A model generated the notes under the pieces. It made no database searches. It had not been told where the DNA came from and worked only from the letters and a program-made list of their open reading frames with translations. DNA of 64,000 nt from Anabaena sphaerica FACHB-251 (lineage in GTDB: Bacteria; Cyanobacteriota; Cyanobacteriia; Cyanobacteriales; Nostocaceae). Both the position numbers and the translations under genes were made by a program. Where the stretch lies: NCBI RefSeq assembly GCF_014696825.1, contig NZ_JACJQU010000001.1, positions 496,001 to 560,000 on the forward strand. The letters run 5' to 3'. The number at the start of each line of letters is the position of its first letter. Within the stretch, counting starts at the first letter, position 1. Below, in pieces: positions 46,976 to 56,355 of this stretch.

Positions 46976-49207
46976 TTAGAATGGTCTAGCTTCCTTACCA
47001 GGACTATGGTAGTAATGGTAACTAGTAGCTTTTTGCTTATCCCCGTTAGCAATTACACCTAAGACATTGATAGGAGAGTTTCTCAGGCTATCCTGAAGCT
47101 GCATCAGCGCCGACTTGTCTGTTTTGTCTATCCTTACCACGAGCAGCATACCATCAGTTTGGGTCGCTAGAAGTCTGGCATCCACTAACCCCAGCATGGG
47201 AGGAGCATCATAAATCACCAAATCGAAATTTTCATTAAAATATTCTATCAGTTGCTTCATCTTCTCTGATGAAAGCAATCTCGCCGGGTCTGGTGGGGGA
47301 GGTCCAGCGGTAATCACAGATAATAAATTCATATCAGGTAATTGTTGAATCACCTGCTCAACTGGAATATTCGATGTTAAGACATTACTTAAACCGGAGA
47401 AATTTCTCAAACCAGATATTCTGTGAACCTGGGCGCGACGCAAATCACCATCCACAAGCAATACTCTTTTCCCCAAGGCAGCTGCTATTTGGGCTAGATG
47501 GAACGAAACAGTAGTTTTTCCATCTCCTGGCATAGTGGAAGAAAGAGTTAAAGAGCGAATCGGTTGATCAGAATTGAGCATCTGAATATTCGCATAAAGA
47601 ACCTGTAAAGATTCCCAAAATAACCCTTGTCCATAATAGCTATTACCATAATAGCTATCACCCCTAATCTGACGACGGAACAGATTAGACAACCAACCAT
47701 TCCCTGGAGAAATTTTCCGTGATTCAGATTCTGAACCGATGAGATTGCGGTAAGGAGATTGATAACCTGTGATGGTCTTGTCGGTGGGAAGAGTTCCCAA
47801 GAAAGGTAGTTTGATTTTTTCCTTCAGACTGGCAACAGTATGATATGTATTGTCCAGTTTTTCTAATAGGAAGGCTATACCAATACCTGCGGCTAAACTG
47901 CTGAACAATCCCATCAATAAATTCCGGGGTATATTTGGCAATATAGGGGCTTCACCTTGATTTGGTGCTTGGATTAATTCCCAAGGTAGTTCTGTTTGGG
48001 CTACTTGAATTACAAGGTCTTCACGGGCAGATAAAAACCGATTGTAACTCTCATTCGCCATCTGTAAATTACGCTGAATTTCGCTGTATTGTCTAGCTAA
48101 GATTGGTAATTGCTGAAATTTGCTCTTTGTTTGCTGTTCTACTCTAGCCAGTTCTTGGCTTTGTACCTCTAGTTTCTGAATTAAACTAGTTGCTTCAGCC
48201 AATTTTAAACCTACATACCGCCTTTGCTCATCTTCGATTAGAGGCAAAAGGTTTTCCCTTTTATCTTCTAATACTGCTATAGATGGGCTATCTGGTTGAA
48301 ATCGCACTAATTCAGCAGATAGCTGGGCTTCTAGTTGCCGCAGTTGAGATATTAATTGACTATATATAGGCGCTTCATTTAATGTGGCCTGTTGTCCTTC
48401 TGGTGTTGATAGGCTGACATAAGTAGCTCTTGCTGTTGCTAACTGCTGATCAATTTCCAGTCGTTCCTCTTCTAATTTTTGGAGTTGTTTCCCTACATTA
48501 GTAGACTGGTTTTCTGGATCAACAAAATTGTATCTTTGTCGAAAGATCTGCAGTTGCTGTTGCAATTGAGCTACCCTATTTTTGATAGGAGGTAATTGTT
48601 TATCTACGAACTCTACTCCCTGATTTAACTTGGTTTTACGTTTTTCCAAGCTGTATTTTAAATAAAATTTTGATAGTGTATTTAATACTAATTCAATTCT
48701 TTTGCGATCTTGGTTTTTATAGCTTATTTCTATAATCTTAGTTGAACCTAAACGACGAATAGTTAAATTTTTGAGTAGGGAATTATAGGTGATATCCGGG
48801 TAGGAAGATTGTAAATATGGCAGAACATCTTTCATCAGTTCCTGACTTCTGAGAACCTGAATTTGACTGTCGTAATCTAGATTAGCATTATTAATGCTAT
48901 AATCTGGCAGTGGTATTTGTCCTAAACGACTGTCACTATTAACAGGTTCGACTAAAATATGAAAATTGCCTTGATAAATAGTTTCTTCTTTGAGTGTCGA
49001 ATAAATAACAGTAGACATCACTACAGATACAACCCCTAGTATAACTAATGCTCGCCGCTGGAGAACAGCCAAGAAGTCTTTTAGATTCCCATCCTCATCC
49101 TCTGTTGAAAATGATGGAAAATTCTGAGATGGCACGAATTCAGGTGTAATAATAACCCTGCCATTTTCATTAGGAGTTGAGATTCTAGTAGAATTCTGAT
49201 TGTTCAT
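46976..49207 (-). CDS. Wzc-like polysaccharide co-polymerase and tyrosine autokinase
   Basis: The 743-residue protein joins a Wzz/GumC chain-length domain to a BY-kinase. Membrane segments lie near residues 53-70 and 448-468. Between them is a periplasmic coiled coil with Gln-rich helices. The kinase has Walker A STMPGDGKTT (about 560), Walker A-prime LLVDGDLRR and Walker B VIYDAPPMLG. The C-terminus carries a small tyrosine cluster (SYHYYHSPG), the usual autophosphorylation site. It controls length and export of a surface polysaccharide. It is the last gene of the locus and has its own terminator. Confidence 0.93.
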   Translation of the reverse strand: MNNQNSTRISTPNENGRVIITPEFVPSQNFPSFSTEDEDGNLKDFLAVLQRRALVILGVVSVVMSTVIYSTLKEETIYQGNFHILVEPVNSDSRLGQIPLPDYSINNANLDYDSQIQVLRSQELMKDVLPYLQSSYPDITYNSLLKNLTIRRLGSTKIIEISYKNQDRKRIELVLNTLSKFYLKYSLEKRKTKLNQGVEFVDKQLPPIKNRVAQLQQQLQIFRQRYNFVDPENQSTNVGKQLQKLEEERLEIDQQLATARATYVSLSTPEGQQATLNEAPIYSQLISQLRQLEAQLSAELVRFQPDSPSIAVLEDKRENLLPLIEDEQRRYVGLKLAEATSLIQKLEVQSQELARVEQQTKSKFQQLPILARQYSEIQRNLQMANESYNRFLSAREDLVIQVAQTELPWELIQAPNQGEAPILPNIPRNLLMGLFSSLAAGIGIAFLLEKLDNTYHTVASLKEKIKLPFLGTLPTDKTITGYQSPYRNLIGSESESRKISPGNGWLSNLFRRQIRGDSYYGNSYYGQGLFWESLQVLYANIQMLNSDQPIRSLTLSSTMPGDGKTTVSFHLAQIAAALGKRVLLVDGDLRRAQVHRISGLRNFSGLSNVLTSNIPVEQVIQQLPDMNLLSVITAGPPPPDPARLLSSEKMKQLIEYFNENFDLVIYDAPPMLGLVDARLLATQTDGMLLVVRIDKTDKSALMQLQDSLRNSPINVLGVIANGDKQKATSYHYYHSPGKEARPF

Positions 49208-49732
49208 GGATTTCGATTAGATAATTATTTAGTTAAGTATATTTTGTTATGCTTGAGCATTTACGTCAATATTGTAACCAATATTCCCAGCATAGTTAGT
49301 AACTTTTAAAATAAAATTTGCATATTTATAGTATGCACACCTTTATAATACTTAATTTTTGAGCCTACATTAAGATAATTTAAGGAATCAGTCAGAAATA
49401 TTTCCAAATTATTAATTTTAAAGTTGAATAAGGGTTTGATTCCCAATTTTCTGTGATTAGTTTTGTCTTAAATACTAATCCGCTGGCTTTTTTCTTTCAC
49501 TGTTACATTTAGGTAGATACAAAGTGATAATTTTACATTCTAAGCCTATGTACCAAATATTAAACACGTATCAGAAAATTTATAATTCAAAAGACATAGT
49601 TAGCTAAAATTGCTTTGTATCGTTCGATGCCAGGAATATAATGTTCTTAAAATTCTACACCCTAGTTGATCAGTTATTGATTTATTTTATGGTTTAATAT
49701 TTAAATTAAAAGGGAGTAGATTTTGGCAGGTA
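49208..49732. other. 525 bp spacer between wzc-like gene and WcaF-like gene
   Basis: AT-rich and without a convincing gene or repeat. Its size suggests that the wzc-like gene has its own promoter here, apart from the glycosyltransferase genes. Confidence 0.45.
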
Positions 49733-50314
49733 CTATTGATCCTGTACAGGAATAGGAAAAAAGTCTTCTACCTGTCCTATTCGCCTTTTCTTAATCGGTT
49801 GCGCTGGATTACCAGCATAAATTATCATCGGATCTAAACAGCTTCCAGTTACACTGCCTAGAGTTAACACTGCACCACTTCCTACTGTGACTCCTGGACC
49901 AATTACGGATTTAGCAGCTATCCAACTGCTCTCTTGAATATGGATAGGAGCAGGAATCAGTTTAAAATCTGGTTGATTCCAGTCATGATTGCCAGTACAA
50001 AGATAAACTCCTTGGGATATACAAACATGATTTTCGATGATCACAGGAGCTAGATTATCAATCCAGGTATCTTCCCCAATCCAAACATAATTACCAACAG
50101 TCAAACGCCAGGGCAATTTGACTCGCACCCCTGGTTTTATACGGACTCCCTTACCAATACTGGCTCCAAAAAGCTTGAGTATCCAAACTTTTGCTGATGA
50201 AATTGGTAGCCAATGACTTTCAACCAAAGGAGAACCCAGGAAGTACCACAACAATTGTTGAACGTAGGACGCACCGGGAGTATAGTTGCCAAGGGTGTAT
50301 TTATCTAGACGCAT
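49733..50314 (-). CDS. WcaF-like O-acetyltransferase
   Basis: The 193-residue protein is a left-handed beta-helix acetyltransferase of the WcaF/NodL type. The N-terminal helix LDKYTLGNYTPGASYVQQLLWYFLGSPLVESHWLP is followed by hexapeptide repeats (KLPWRLTVGNYVWIGEDTWI, VTVGSGAVLTLGSVTG) and a catalytic histidine in TGNHDW. It would O-acetylate a sugar of the polymer. The start overlaps the YdcF gene by 14 bases. Confidence 0.88.
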   Translation of the reverse strand: MRLDKYTLGNYTPGASYVQQLLWYFLGSPLVESHWLPISSAKVWILKLFGASIGKGVRIKPGVRVKLPWRLTVGNYVWIGEDTWIDNLAPVIIENHVCISQGVYLCTGNHDWNQPDFKLIPAPIHIQESSWIAAKSVIGPGVTVGSGAVLTLGSVTGSCLDPMIIYAGNPAQPIKKRRIGQVEDFFPIPVQDQ

Positions 50315-50897
50315 AAACTGGGGGATGAAAACGAGGGTTTAAGCTTGCTCCGGTACGACCTGATACAATCCACAACAGAGAGCGTCCACCATCACGGACA
50401 ATGCGAACAATAGATTCTCTGGGTTGTTCAGAGGGAATGGAAATAGGGGTAAAGGTGATGCCTTGACTACCTAGAACTATAGTGGCTATGGTTTTTGCCC
50501 TGGGTATATGAAAATCTGAAGTGATCAGGTAGATATGCTGAATATGACGTTTTTGGAAATCGTGAACGAGGGTAGTAAAGTTGGTAACTGTGTCAACAGC
50601 ACGGTAGTCAAGGTGAATACGCTCAGTGGGAATACTTACATTTCCAAAAATAGCCAAGGCTTCGGCTTGGGGTGTACCACTGGAAACCCAAATGTCTAGA
50701 TGAGAATGTTCTTGAGCAAATTCGGCTGTAAATGTTTCTCGTTCTGTACCACCACCAAGGGTAAGGATCGCCTGGGGATGGGGTGCGTAGTAAGAGGCGA
50801 TCGCAATTCTGATGGGTATAATACTGAACAAGAACAGGCTCAACCCAACGGCAGCAAAAACTACATACTTTGCGATTTTGCGATACAAGAATTTCAT
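50301..50897 (-). CDS. YdcF/DUF218 membrane protein
   Basis: The 198-residue protein has an N-terminal membrane helix (YVVFAAVGLSLFLFSIIPIRI) and a DUF218 domain: AILTLGGGTERE, SSGTPQAEALAIFG, DYRAVDTVTNF and LITSDFHIPRA. Members of this family occur in envelope polysaccharide clusters and may process lipid-linked sugars. The ATG at 50897 starts three bases after the epimerase remnant's stop. Confidence 0.85.
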   Translation of the reverse strand: MKFLYRKIAKYVVFAAVGLSLFLFSIIPIRIAIASYYAPHPQAILTLGGGTERETFTAEFAQEHSHLDIWVSSGTPQAEALAIFGNVSIPTERIHLDYRAVDTVTNFTTLVHDFQKRHIQHIYLITSDFHIPRAKTIATIVLGSQGITFTPISIPSEQPRESIVRIVRDGGRSLLWIVSGRTGASLNPRFHPPVYASR

Positions 50898-50899
50898 GA

Positions 50900-51275
50900 T
50901 TAGCAACAATAGTATTCTCGATACCACTCAACAAATTTAGCAATACTTTCTTCTATTGGTGTGTGGGGCTTAAATCCTACATCCTGTATATGTCCGTGAA
51001 CTGTGAAAAAGCGTAGTCCTATAATGGGAATTTGATAAAGGTGGCTGTATGTATAAGCCATTAGTTCATTAGCATTTTTAGTGGCAGCATAGAGAGAGAT
51101 GCGTTGACTGACATCATCGCTGATAGAAAAAGGGATTTTTTGATTAGCACCGTAAACTGAACTATAAGTAGCAAATACCAGATGCTTAACCGAGTGATGA
51201 CGAGATCCTTATAGAATATTAATAAAACCTGTCAGATTGCTGTCTACATAAGCATGAGGATTGAAAATCTTTAAT
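50900..51275 (-). pseudogene. UDP-glucuronate 4-epimerase remnant
   Basis: My translation reads KIFNPHAYVDSNLTGFINIL, a TAA stop (51209-51211), then HHSVKHLVFATYSSVYGANQ, LYAATKNANELMAYTYSHLY and GLRFFTVHG, then directly IQDVGFKPHTPIEESIAKFV and a stop at 50900. The first part is the middle of an NAD-dependent UDP-glucuronate 4-epimerase, with its YxxxK catalytic pair. The last part is that enzyme's C-terminus. About 130 residues between, and the first 90 residues, are missing. A further in-frame stop lies just upstream (S-Q-P-E-stop). No functional enzyme can be made. Confidence 0.88.
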
Positions 51276-51301
51276 TTTTCGCTACTTCATTCAGGTTGAC
51301 T

Positions 51302-52183
51302 TTAATTCAGGCGATCGTGTACAAACTCCACACAAGAATTAGCAATGACTAAGACGTTATTTCCTTGTTGTTGTTCCAGTGTAATGGGAATAATTTGGTT
51401 GTTATCAGCGTTGTATTGAAACAATCCATAACCATAATCTTGAAGGAAATTAACTAAGTCTTCTTTATTGTAATCAAAGTTACTCACTGCATTATTAATT
51501 TCCATAATCCACACATGAGGAAGTTGCTTTTTCAACAAAGAAGTTGCTCCTTTGAGAGCTAAAAGTTCTGCTCCTTCAATATCTATCTTTGCTAGTGTTA
51601 ACTTACTCAGTGATTCATTATTAAGGATATTGTTAAGTGTATCTGTCTTAACTGTAAGGGTTTTTTCATGTGATTGCGTAGAAATAAAAGGCATAGAATC
51701 ACCTTCAGCCAGGTTGAGAGCAATATTTCCTATCAAGTTAGAAATCGCTAATGAGTAAGTCTTCACTTGGTCTAATTGATTAATCCTGATATTTTCTTCT
51801 AGGCGAGTATAGTTTTTGGGGAGTGCTTCAAAGCTGTAAATTGTTCCATTTTTAATAATAGATGCTGCTAAGAGAGTGTAAATTCCTATGTTAGCACCAA
51901 TATCTAAAAATGAATCTTCTGCTCGCAAATATCTTAGGAGAAAATTCATGTCATGATAGTCATACAATCCACAATATAATGCAGCCGCAGCCGAACGACT
52001 ATCAGTATGGCAACGAATTTTTATATTGTTAACAAGCTGAATATCAATATATTTTTGAGTCAGACGTTTGTACAACTGCCAAGAAACAAATTTTAAAATT
52101 GATTGAATTTTTGTGTTTTTACAGTTTGGATGTGTCCAGATATATTTGATTGTTTCTATAGCAAAAATATTTTTATGATCCAT
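51302..52183 (-). CDS. FkbM-family methyltransferase
   Basis: The 293-residue protein has the FkbM SAM-binding core: LDIGANIGIYTLLAASIIKNGTIYSFEALPKNYTRLEENI, then LAKIDIEGAELLALKGA. It would O-methylate a sugar or lipid-linked glycan. It lies just upstream of the epimerase remnant. Confidence 0.85.
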   Translation of the reverse strand: MDHKNIFAIETIKYIWTHPNCKNTKIQSILKFVSWQLYKRLTQKYIDIQLVNNIKIRCHTDSRSAAAALYCGLYDYHDMNFLLRYLRAEDSFLDIGANIGIYTLLAASIIKNGTIYSFEALPKNYTRLEENIRINQLDQVKTYSLAISNLIGNIALNLAEGDSMPFISTQSHEKTLTVKTDTLNNILNNESLSKLTLAKIDIEGAELLALKGATSLLKKQLPHVWIMEINNAVSNFDYNKEDLVNFLQDYGYGLFQYNADNNQIIPITLEQQQGNNVLVIANSCVEFVHDRLN

Positions 52184-52273
52184 TTGATTTCTATGCTGCT
52201 ATTATGGTGATAGTTGGGATAATTTATGACGATGCTCACTACTATTGATGAGGAATATCTGATGGGTTAAAAA

Positions 52274-53110
52274 TTATCTTTTACTTTTTTTCAGATCATA
52301 TATTTTCGCATCTACTAAAAAGCGATACCAAAAACCTTGTAGGAAATGAAAAATCAGACCTTGCATACCATCCAAAAAGCCTAGACCTATAATGTAACGC
52401 ATCAAAAAGTAAAGAAAAGCCCTAAGAAAAAGAGGTGAACGCCCATACAAATTTTTCTTTACCCACCTGCGTTGACCAGCTTGGGAGAAATGATTTGTAT
52501 TTAATAAATCATCCTGTTCATCTATCATCACACCCAGTAAATCTTTAACTTCTCGATCTGCATAGCGGTTATGCTTATCTGTCCAGAAAGTCAAACCTTT
52601 TTGATTTTCATCAATGATATCGTATTTGAGGTTAGCAACTTCTCCTTGGGATAGAATAATATGCTCGTCCATCCAACGTTGTTCGCACGTCCCTAGACCT
52701 GTACGCCAAACTCTCAGTAACCAAGTGGGATAATAACCACCATGACGAATCCATCGTCCCATGAAAAATACACGCCGTTTTACCTGATAGCCTGTTATTT
52801 GCTTTGGGGTTTGGGGTAAAGTTGTTTTTAATTCATCAACGAGTTCAGGGGTAAGGCGTTCATCTGCATCGAGACGCATGATCCAGGGTGTGGAAATTGG
52901 CAGATTTTCTATTGCCCAATTTATTTGTTTGGCATGGTTTTCAAAAGGATGACTAAAAACTTGACAACCAGCTTGCGTTGCGATCTCAATAGTATTATCT
53001 GAACTACCGGAATCAACAACAAAAATTTCTGCATTGAGAGATTGCAAGCTTGCTAAACAAGTAGGCAGGTTGGCAGCTTCGTTGTAAGTCAAGATAATTA
53101 CAGATAGCAT
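52274..53110 (-). CDS. Family 2 glycosyltransferase
   Basis: The 278-residue GT2 enzyme has MLSVIILTYNEAANLPTCLASL, the VVDSGSSDNTIEIA nucleotide site and the DXD-like MRLDADERLTPEL. The C-terminus contains a hydrophobic stretch and a basic tail. It resembles the WcaA/LPS core type. It is 11 bases after the next gene upstream. Confidence 0.9.
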   Translation of the reverse strand: MLSVIILTYNEAANLPTCLASLQSLNAEIFVVDSGSSDNTIEIATQAGCQVFSHPFENHAKQINWAIENLPISTPWIMRLDADERLTPELVDELKTTLPQTPKQITGYQVKRRVFFMGRWIRHGGYYPTWLLRVWRTGLGTCEQRWMDEHIILSQGEVANLKYDIIDENQKGLTFWTDKHNRYADREVKDLLGVMIDEQDDLLNTNHFSQAGQRRWVKKNLYGRSPLFLRAFLYFLMRYIIGLGFLDGMQGLIFHFLQGFWYRFLVDAKIYDLKKSKR

Positions 53111-53121
53111 GAGAGTTTAGG

Positions 53122-53751
53122 TTATTTTGGAGTAGAGGAACATAACATTGATTTCCATAGGTAAGGAGTTCTACCTGCAAATTTGAATTTAATATCTGTA
53201 TATCCTTCAGATTCCAATAATTGTGTCAAAGTTTTCACTGAGAAAAATTTAATGTGACCCCCATCCCAAAGAACTGTAAAATGGTTGTCCATCTTTCCTG
53301 ATAGAGCAAGAGCTAAATTTTTTAAATAGCCGTGATACGGTGTAGTAAGAATCAAGTACCCTCCTGGCTTTAAGAATTTTCTCGCTAATTTAACCAACTC
53401 TTTGGGATAAAATAGATGCTCTATTACTTCTACCGAAATAACAACATCAAAGGCATTTTCTAATTCTGGGGGCGAGGAATCATATATACTACCTTGGATA
53501 AACCTGCAATTGGGAAAGTTATTATTGGCAATAGCCACACCTGAAGGAGATTCCTCCATACCCACTACTTCATAACCATGCTGACAAATAACATTACTTA
53601 GACTACCATTACCACATCCTAAATCTAAAATTTTAGCTCCAGGTTGAGATTTTTCAGAAAGTATTGATAGTAGTGGATTCATCAAGAATGAATGGGCATT
53701 TGTTAGGTTATTGTCTTGATATTGATATTCGTATTCTTGTTTTATCATCAT
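53122..53751 (-). CDS. Class I SAM-dependent methyltransferase
   Basis: The 209-residue protein has the SAM motif AKILDLGCGNGSLSNVI and a following VVISVEVIEHLFYPKELVKLARKFLKPGGYLIL. This is a UbiE/Methyltransf_11-type enzyme. The two first codons are both ATG; the start may be at 53748. Confidence 0.88.
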   Translation of the reverse strand: MMIKQEYEYQYQDNNLTNAHSFLMNPLLSILSEKSQPGAKILDLGCGNGSLSNVICQHGYEVVGMEESPSGVAIANNNFPNCRFIQGSIYDSSPPELENAFDVVISVEVIEHLFYPKELVKLARKFLKPGGYLILTTPYHGYLKNLALALSGKMDNHFTVLWDGGHIKFFSVKTLTQLLESEGYTDIKFKFAGRTPYLWKSMLCSSTPK

Positions 53752-53887
53752 CGTTTAACGTAATGTTGTGTAGAGTTGTATCTAATAAGATATTCTAGTA
53801 TATTACAGGGAAAGGTAGGGTAGGGAGGTTAGGTTTCGAGATTGTTTGTGTTTCATAAAATAGTTTTTAGACATCCTGTAGGAGTGT

Positions 53888-55087
53888 TCATTGCTTTGAT
53901 CTTAAATTGGCATTTTTCACAGTACCGTCGTTAATAATTTCTTGATAAACTGAAACCATTTTTGAGGCAACGCTATCCCATGTATAATTTTCCAGAATAA
54001 ACTGACGAGCGCGATCGCCCATTTTTTTTGCTGCTTGACTATCCTGTAGGAGTTGAATTAAAGCATTAGCTATTTGCTCAACATCAATATCAACAATACT
54101 AGCCACATTAGCCATACCAGCTTCGGGGAAATTACAGCCAGTGGTAATTACACAGGGTAAACCAGCAGCCATGCCCTCCAATACAGACATACTAAAACCT
54201 TCTGAATAGGAAGGAGCAACATAAATATTAGCCGCTGCTAAAGCTGCATATTTCATCTCACCTGTGAGCATTCCTGTAAATGTGACAGCATTTTTACATC
54301 CTGCTTCGATAAAGTAGTTTTCAGCAGTAGGTAAAAATCCTGTATTATCAGGACCAGCAACAATCAAATGGGTATCAGGAAATTTTCGGTGTGCTTTGGC
54401 AAAAGCGGGAGCTAATAAATCTAGTCCTTTTTTTGGGTCAATACGTCCTAAAAATATAATTAATGTTTTATTGCGAGTTTCTGGAAATTTTTGATAAAAA
54501 ATATCTGGGCTAGGAAGAAATTCAAAATCTTTACTATGAATGCCATTAGGCACAAAAACTAAAGGAATTTTTAAGCCAAAAGTGTTTATGTGTCTAGCTT
54601 CAGTAGAAGCTGTCATTTGCATAGCCTTGGCTGTTTGTAGTGATGGCTTTTCCAAAAGATTAAAGTAAAGTTTTTTCTTCCAAGCTTTATAAGCTAATGC
54701 CCAAGGCTCCATCATGCCGTGGGGAGTTGCAATATACGGAACTTTACGAAATTGGCAAGCCCAATGAGCAGCTAGCACTGGATAGGAAAAGATAGCATTA
54801 GTATGTACTATATCATAGTTAGATACATTCTTAAATAACCATTTCGTCATCGACCCAGTGAACTTGTAATCTAACAAATCCAAATAGGTAAAATACTGCA
54901 ATCGATAATAATTTTCTATGACCCATTGATTTAAAGGCACATCTAGATTTGTCGAACCATTTGCATTAGTAGCAACAATATCAACGCTGATACCTAATTT
55001 GGCTACCGATTCTGCTAACTCAATAACAATTTTTGTGGGACCCCCATAGACATTTCCCAAGGCAGGGATAACCATTAAAACCTTCAT
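53888..55087 (-). CDS. Family 4 glycosyltransferase
   Basis: The 399-residue GT4 enzyme begins KVLMVIPALGNVYGGPTKIVIELAE. The donor-binding domain shows IFLGRIDPKKGLDLLAPAFA and the EX7E-like APSYSEGFSMSVLEGMAAGL. It follows the next gene upstream by 12 bases. Confidence 0.92.
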   Translation of the reverse strand: MKVLMVIPALGNVYGGPTKIVIELAESVAKLGISVDIVATNANGSTNLDVPLNQWVIENYYRLQYFTYLDLLDYKFTGSMTKWLFKNVSNYDIVHTNAIFSYPVLAAHWACQFRKVPYIATPHGMMEPWALAYKAWKKKLYFNLLEKPSLQTAKAMQMTASTEARHINTFGLKIPLVFVPNGIHSKDFEFLPSPDIFYQKFPETRNKTLIIFLGRIDPKKGLDLLAPAFAKAHRKFPDTHLIVAGPDNTGFLPTAENYFIEAGCKNAVTFTGMLTGEMKYAALAAANIYVAPSYSEGFSMSVLEGMAAGLPCVITTGCNFPEAGMANVASIVDIDVEQIANALIQLLQDSQAAKKMGDRARQFILENYTWDSVASKMVSVYQEIINDGTVKNANLRSKQ

Positions 55088-55099
55088 AATTATTTTTAT

Positions 55100-56227
55100 T
55101 TAATAATGTGCTGTAGCATATTCAACAGCTTGAATTAATTGTTTGGCGAAGTAGTCAGGAGAAAATTTTTCAATATGTTCTAATCCAGCTTGTCCCGTTT
55201 TCTTCAAGTCAATTTCCCCTGAACTCATTTTCAGCATCAATTCAGTTAGCTGTTGGGAATTTTCAGGTTCAAAACCAAATCCATTAACACCTTCTATGAT
55301 TAAGTCTTCATAACAGCCACAACGATTAGAAACCAATACTGGTAAACCAGCTGCCATAGCTTCATTTACTACCAGTCCCCATTGTTCTTGAGTACTGGCA
55401 TGGATAAAGCATTTTGCGTGGGCAAAATAAGGTAAAAGTTGCTCCTGTTGTAAAAATCCGGGAAGATGGACATAATCTTTGATTCCCAGAGTAGCAATTT
55501 GCTCTTCTAGTTCTAACCTTAATTCACCATCACCACACAGAACTAAATCCCAAGCTTTATCACCTGACAATTGACGATAGCTAGCATAGGCTGAAAGCAA
55601 GAATGGCAGGTTTTTCTTGCTGACAAATCTATTAATAGCTAAAAAGAATGGTTTATCTAACGGACAAGATAAGAATTTAATTTTATCAGGGTGAAAAACA
55701 TCATTTCCGACTACATCGTAACCAAAAAAAATGGCTTCTGAGGACATTCCCAATTTTATTAAATAGCGTTTTTGTGGCTGTCCTCCTACCAATGCTGATT
55801 TATATCTTGTAATTAACCATGCTTTTATTTTTTCTTTCCACCAGGAACGGGGTGCATCATGTTCTGTACTTTCAGATAACAGAATAGCAGGTTTACCATG
55901 CCAGAGACACCATAACAAAGCCGCAAGCATAGAGGGATGAGCATAACCAGCAATTGCTATAGCATCTGGACAAGTTTGATTTAAAATAGATATTAATCTA
56001 TATATCAAGTCAGTGAAGTCTGCCTTCTCCAGAGGAGAATTATTAATTACTGATATGATTTTACATGGGAAATTTTCTGTTTTTATTTGCCAAGGATACT
56101 CTTCTTCATAACGAGCTAACTCAATACCAAATAATTCCCATTTTTTTGCTTTTAATTTCTTAAAAGCTACTTCTAGCCTCGCTACATGATATGGACCATA
56201 GTTGGTAAAAATCGTAGCTAATTTCAT
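55100..56227 (-). CDS. Family 4 glycosyltransferase
   Basis: The 375-residue GT4 enzyme begins MKLATIFTNYGPYHVARLEVAFK. The C-terminal domain has INRFVSKKNLPFLLSAYASY, LVLCGDGELRLELEEQIATLG and HASTQEQWGLVVNEAMAAGLP. It probably adds one sugar of the repeat unit. Confidence 0.9.
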   Translation of the reverse strand: MKLATIFTNYGPYHVARLEVAFKKLKAKKWELFGIELARYEEEYPWQIKTENFPCKIISVINNSPLEKADFTDLIYRLISILNQTCPDAIAIAGYAHPSMLAALLWCLWHGKPAILLSESTEHDAPRSWWKEKIKAWLITRYKSALVGGQPQKRYLIKLGMSSEAIFFGYDVVGNDVFHPDKIKFLSCPLDKPFFLAINRFVSKKNLPFLLSAYASYRQLSGDKAWDLVLCGDGELRLELEEQIATLGIKDYVHLPGFLQQEQLLPYFAHAKCFIHASTQEQWGLVVNEAMAAGLPVLVSNRCGCYEDLIIEGVNGFGFEPENSQQLTELMLKMSSGEIDLKKTGQAGLEHIEKFSPDYFAKQLIQAVEYATAHY

Positions 56228-56355
56228 AGTTTTTCAAAATTTATTTTCAGCATTTATTATCTTATATGAGCAGACTGTGTATAAGAATATGACTGCAAAC
56301 TAACTCAGATCAGTTGTTTTTTAAACAACTGATTAAATTAATATGTATCTAATTC

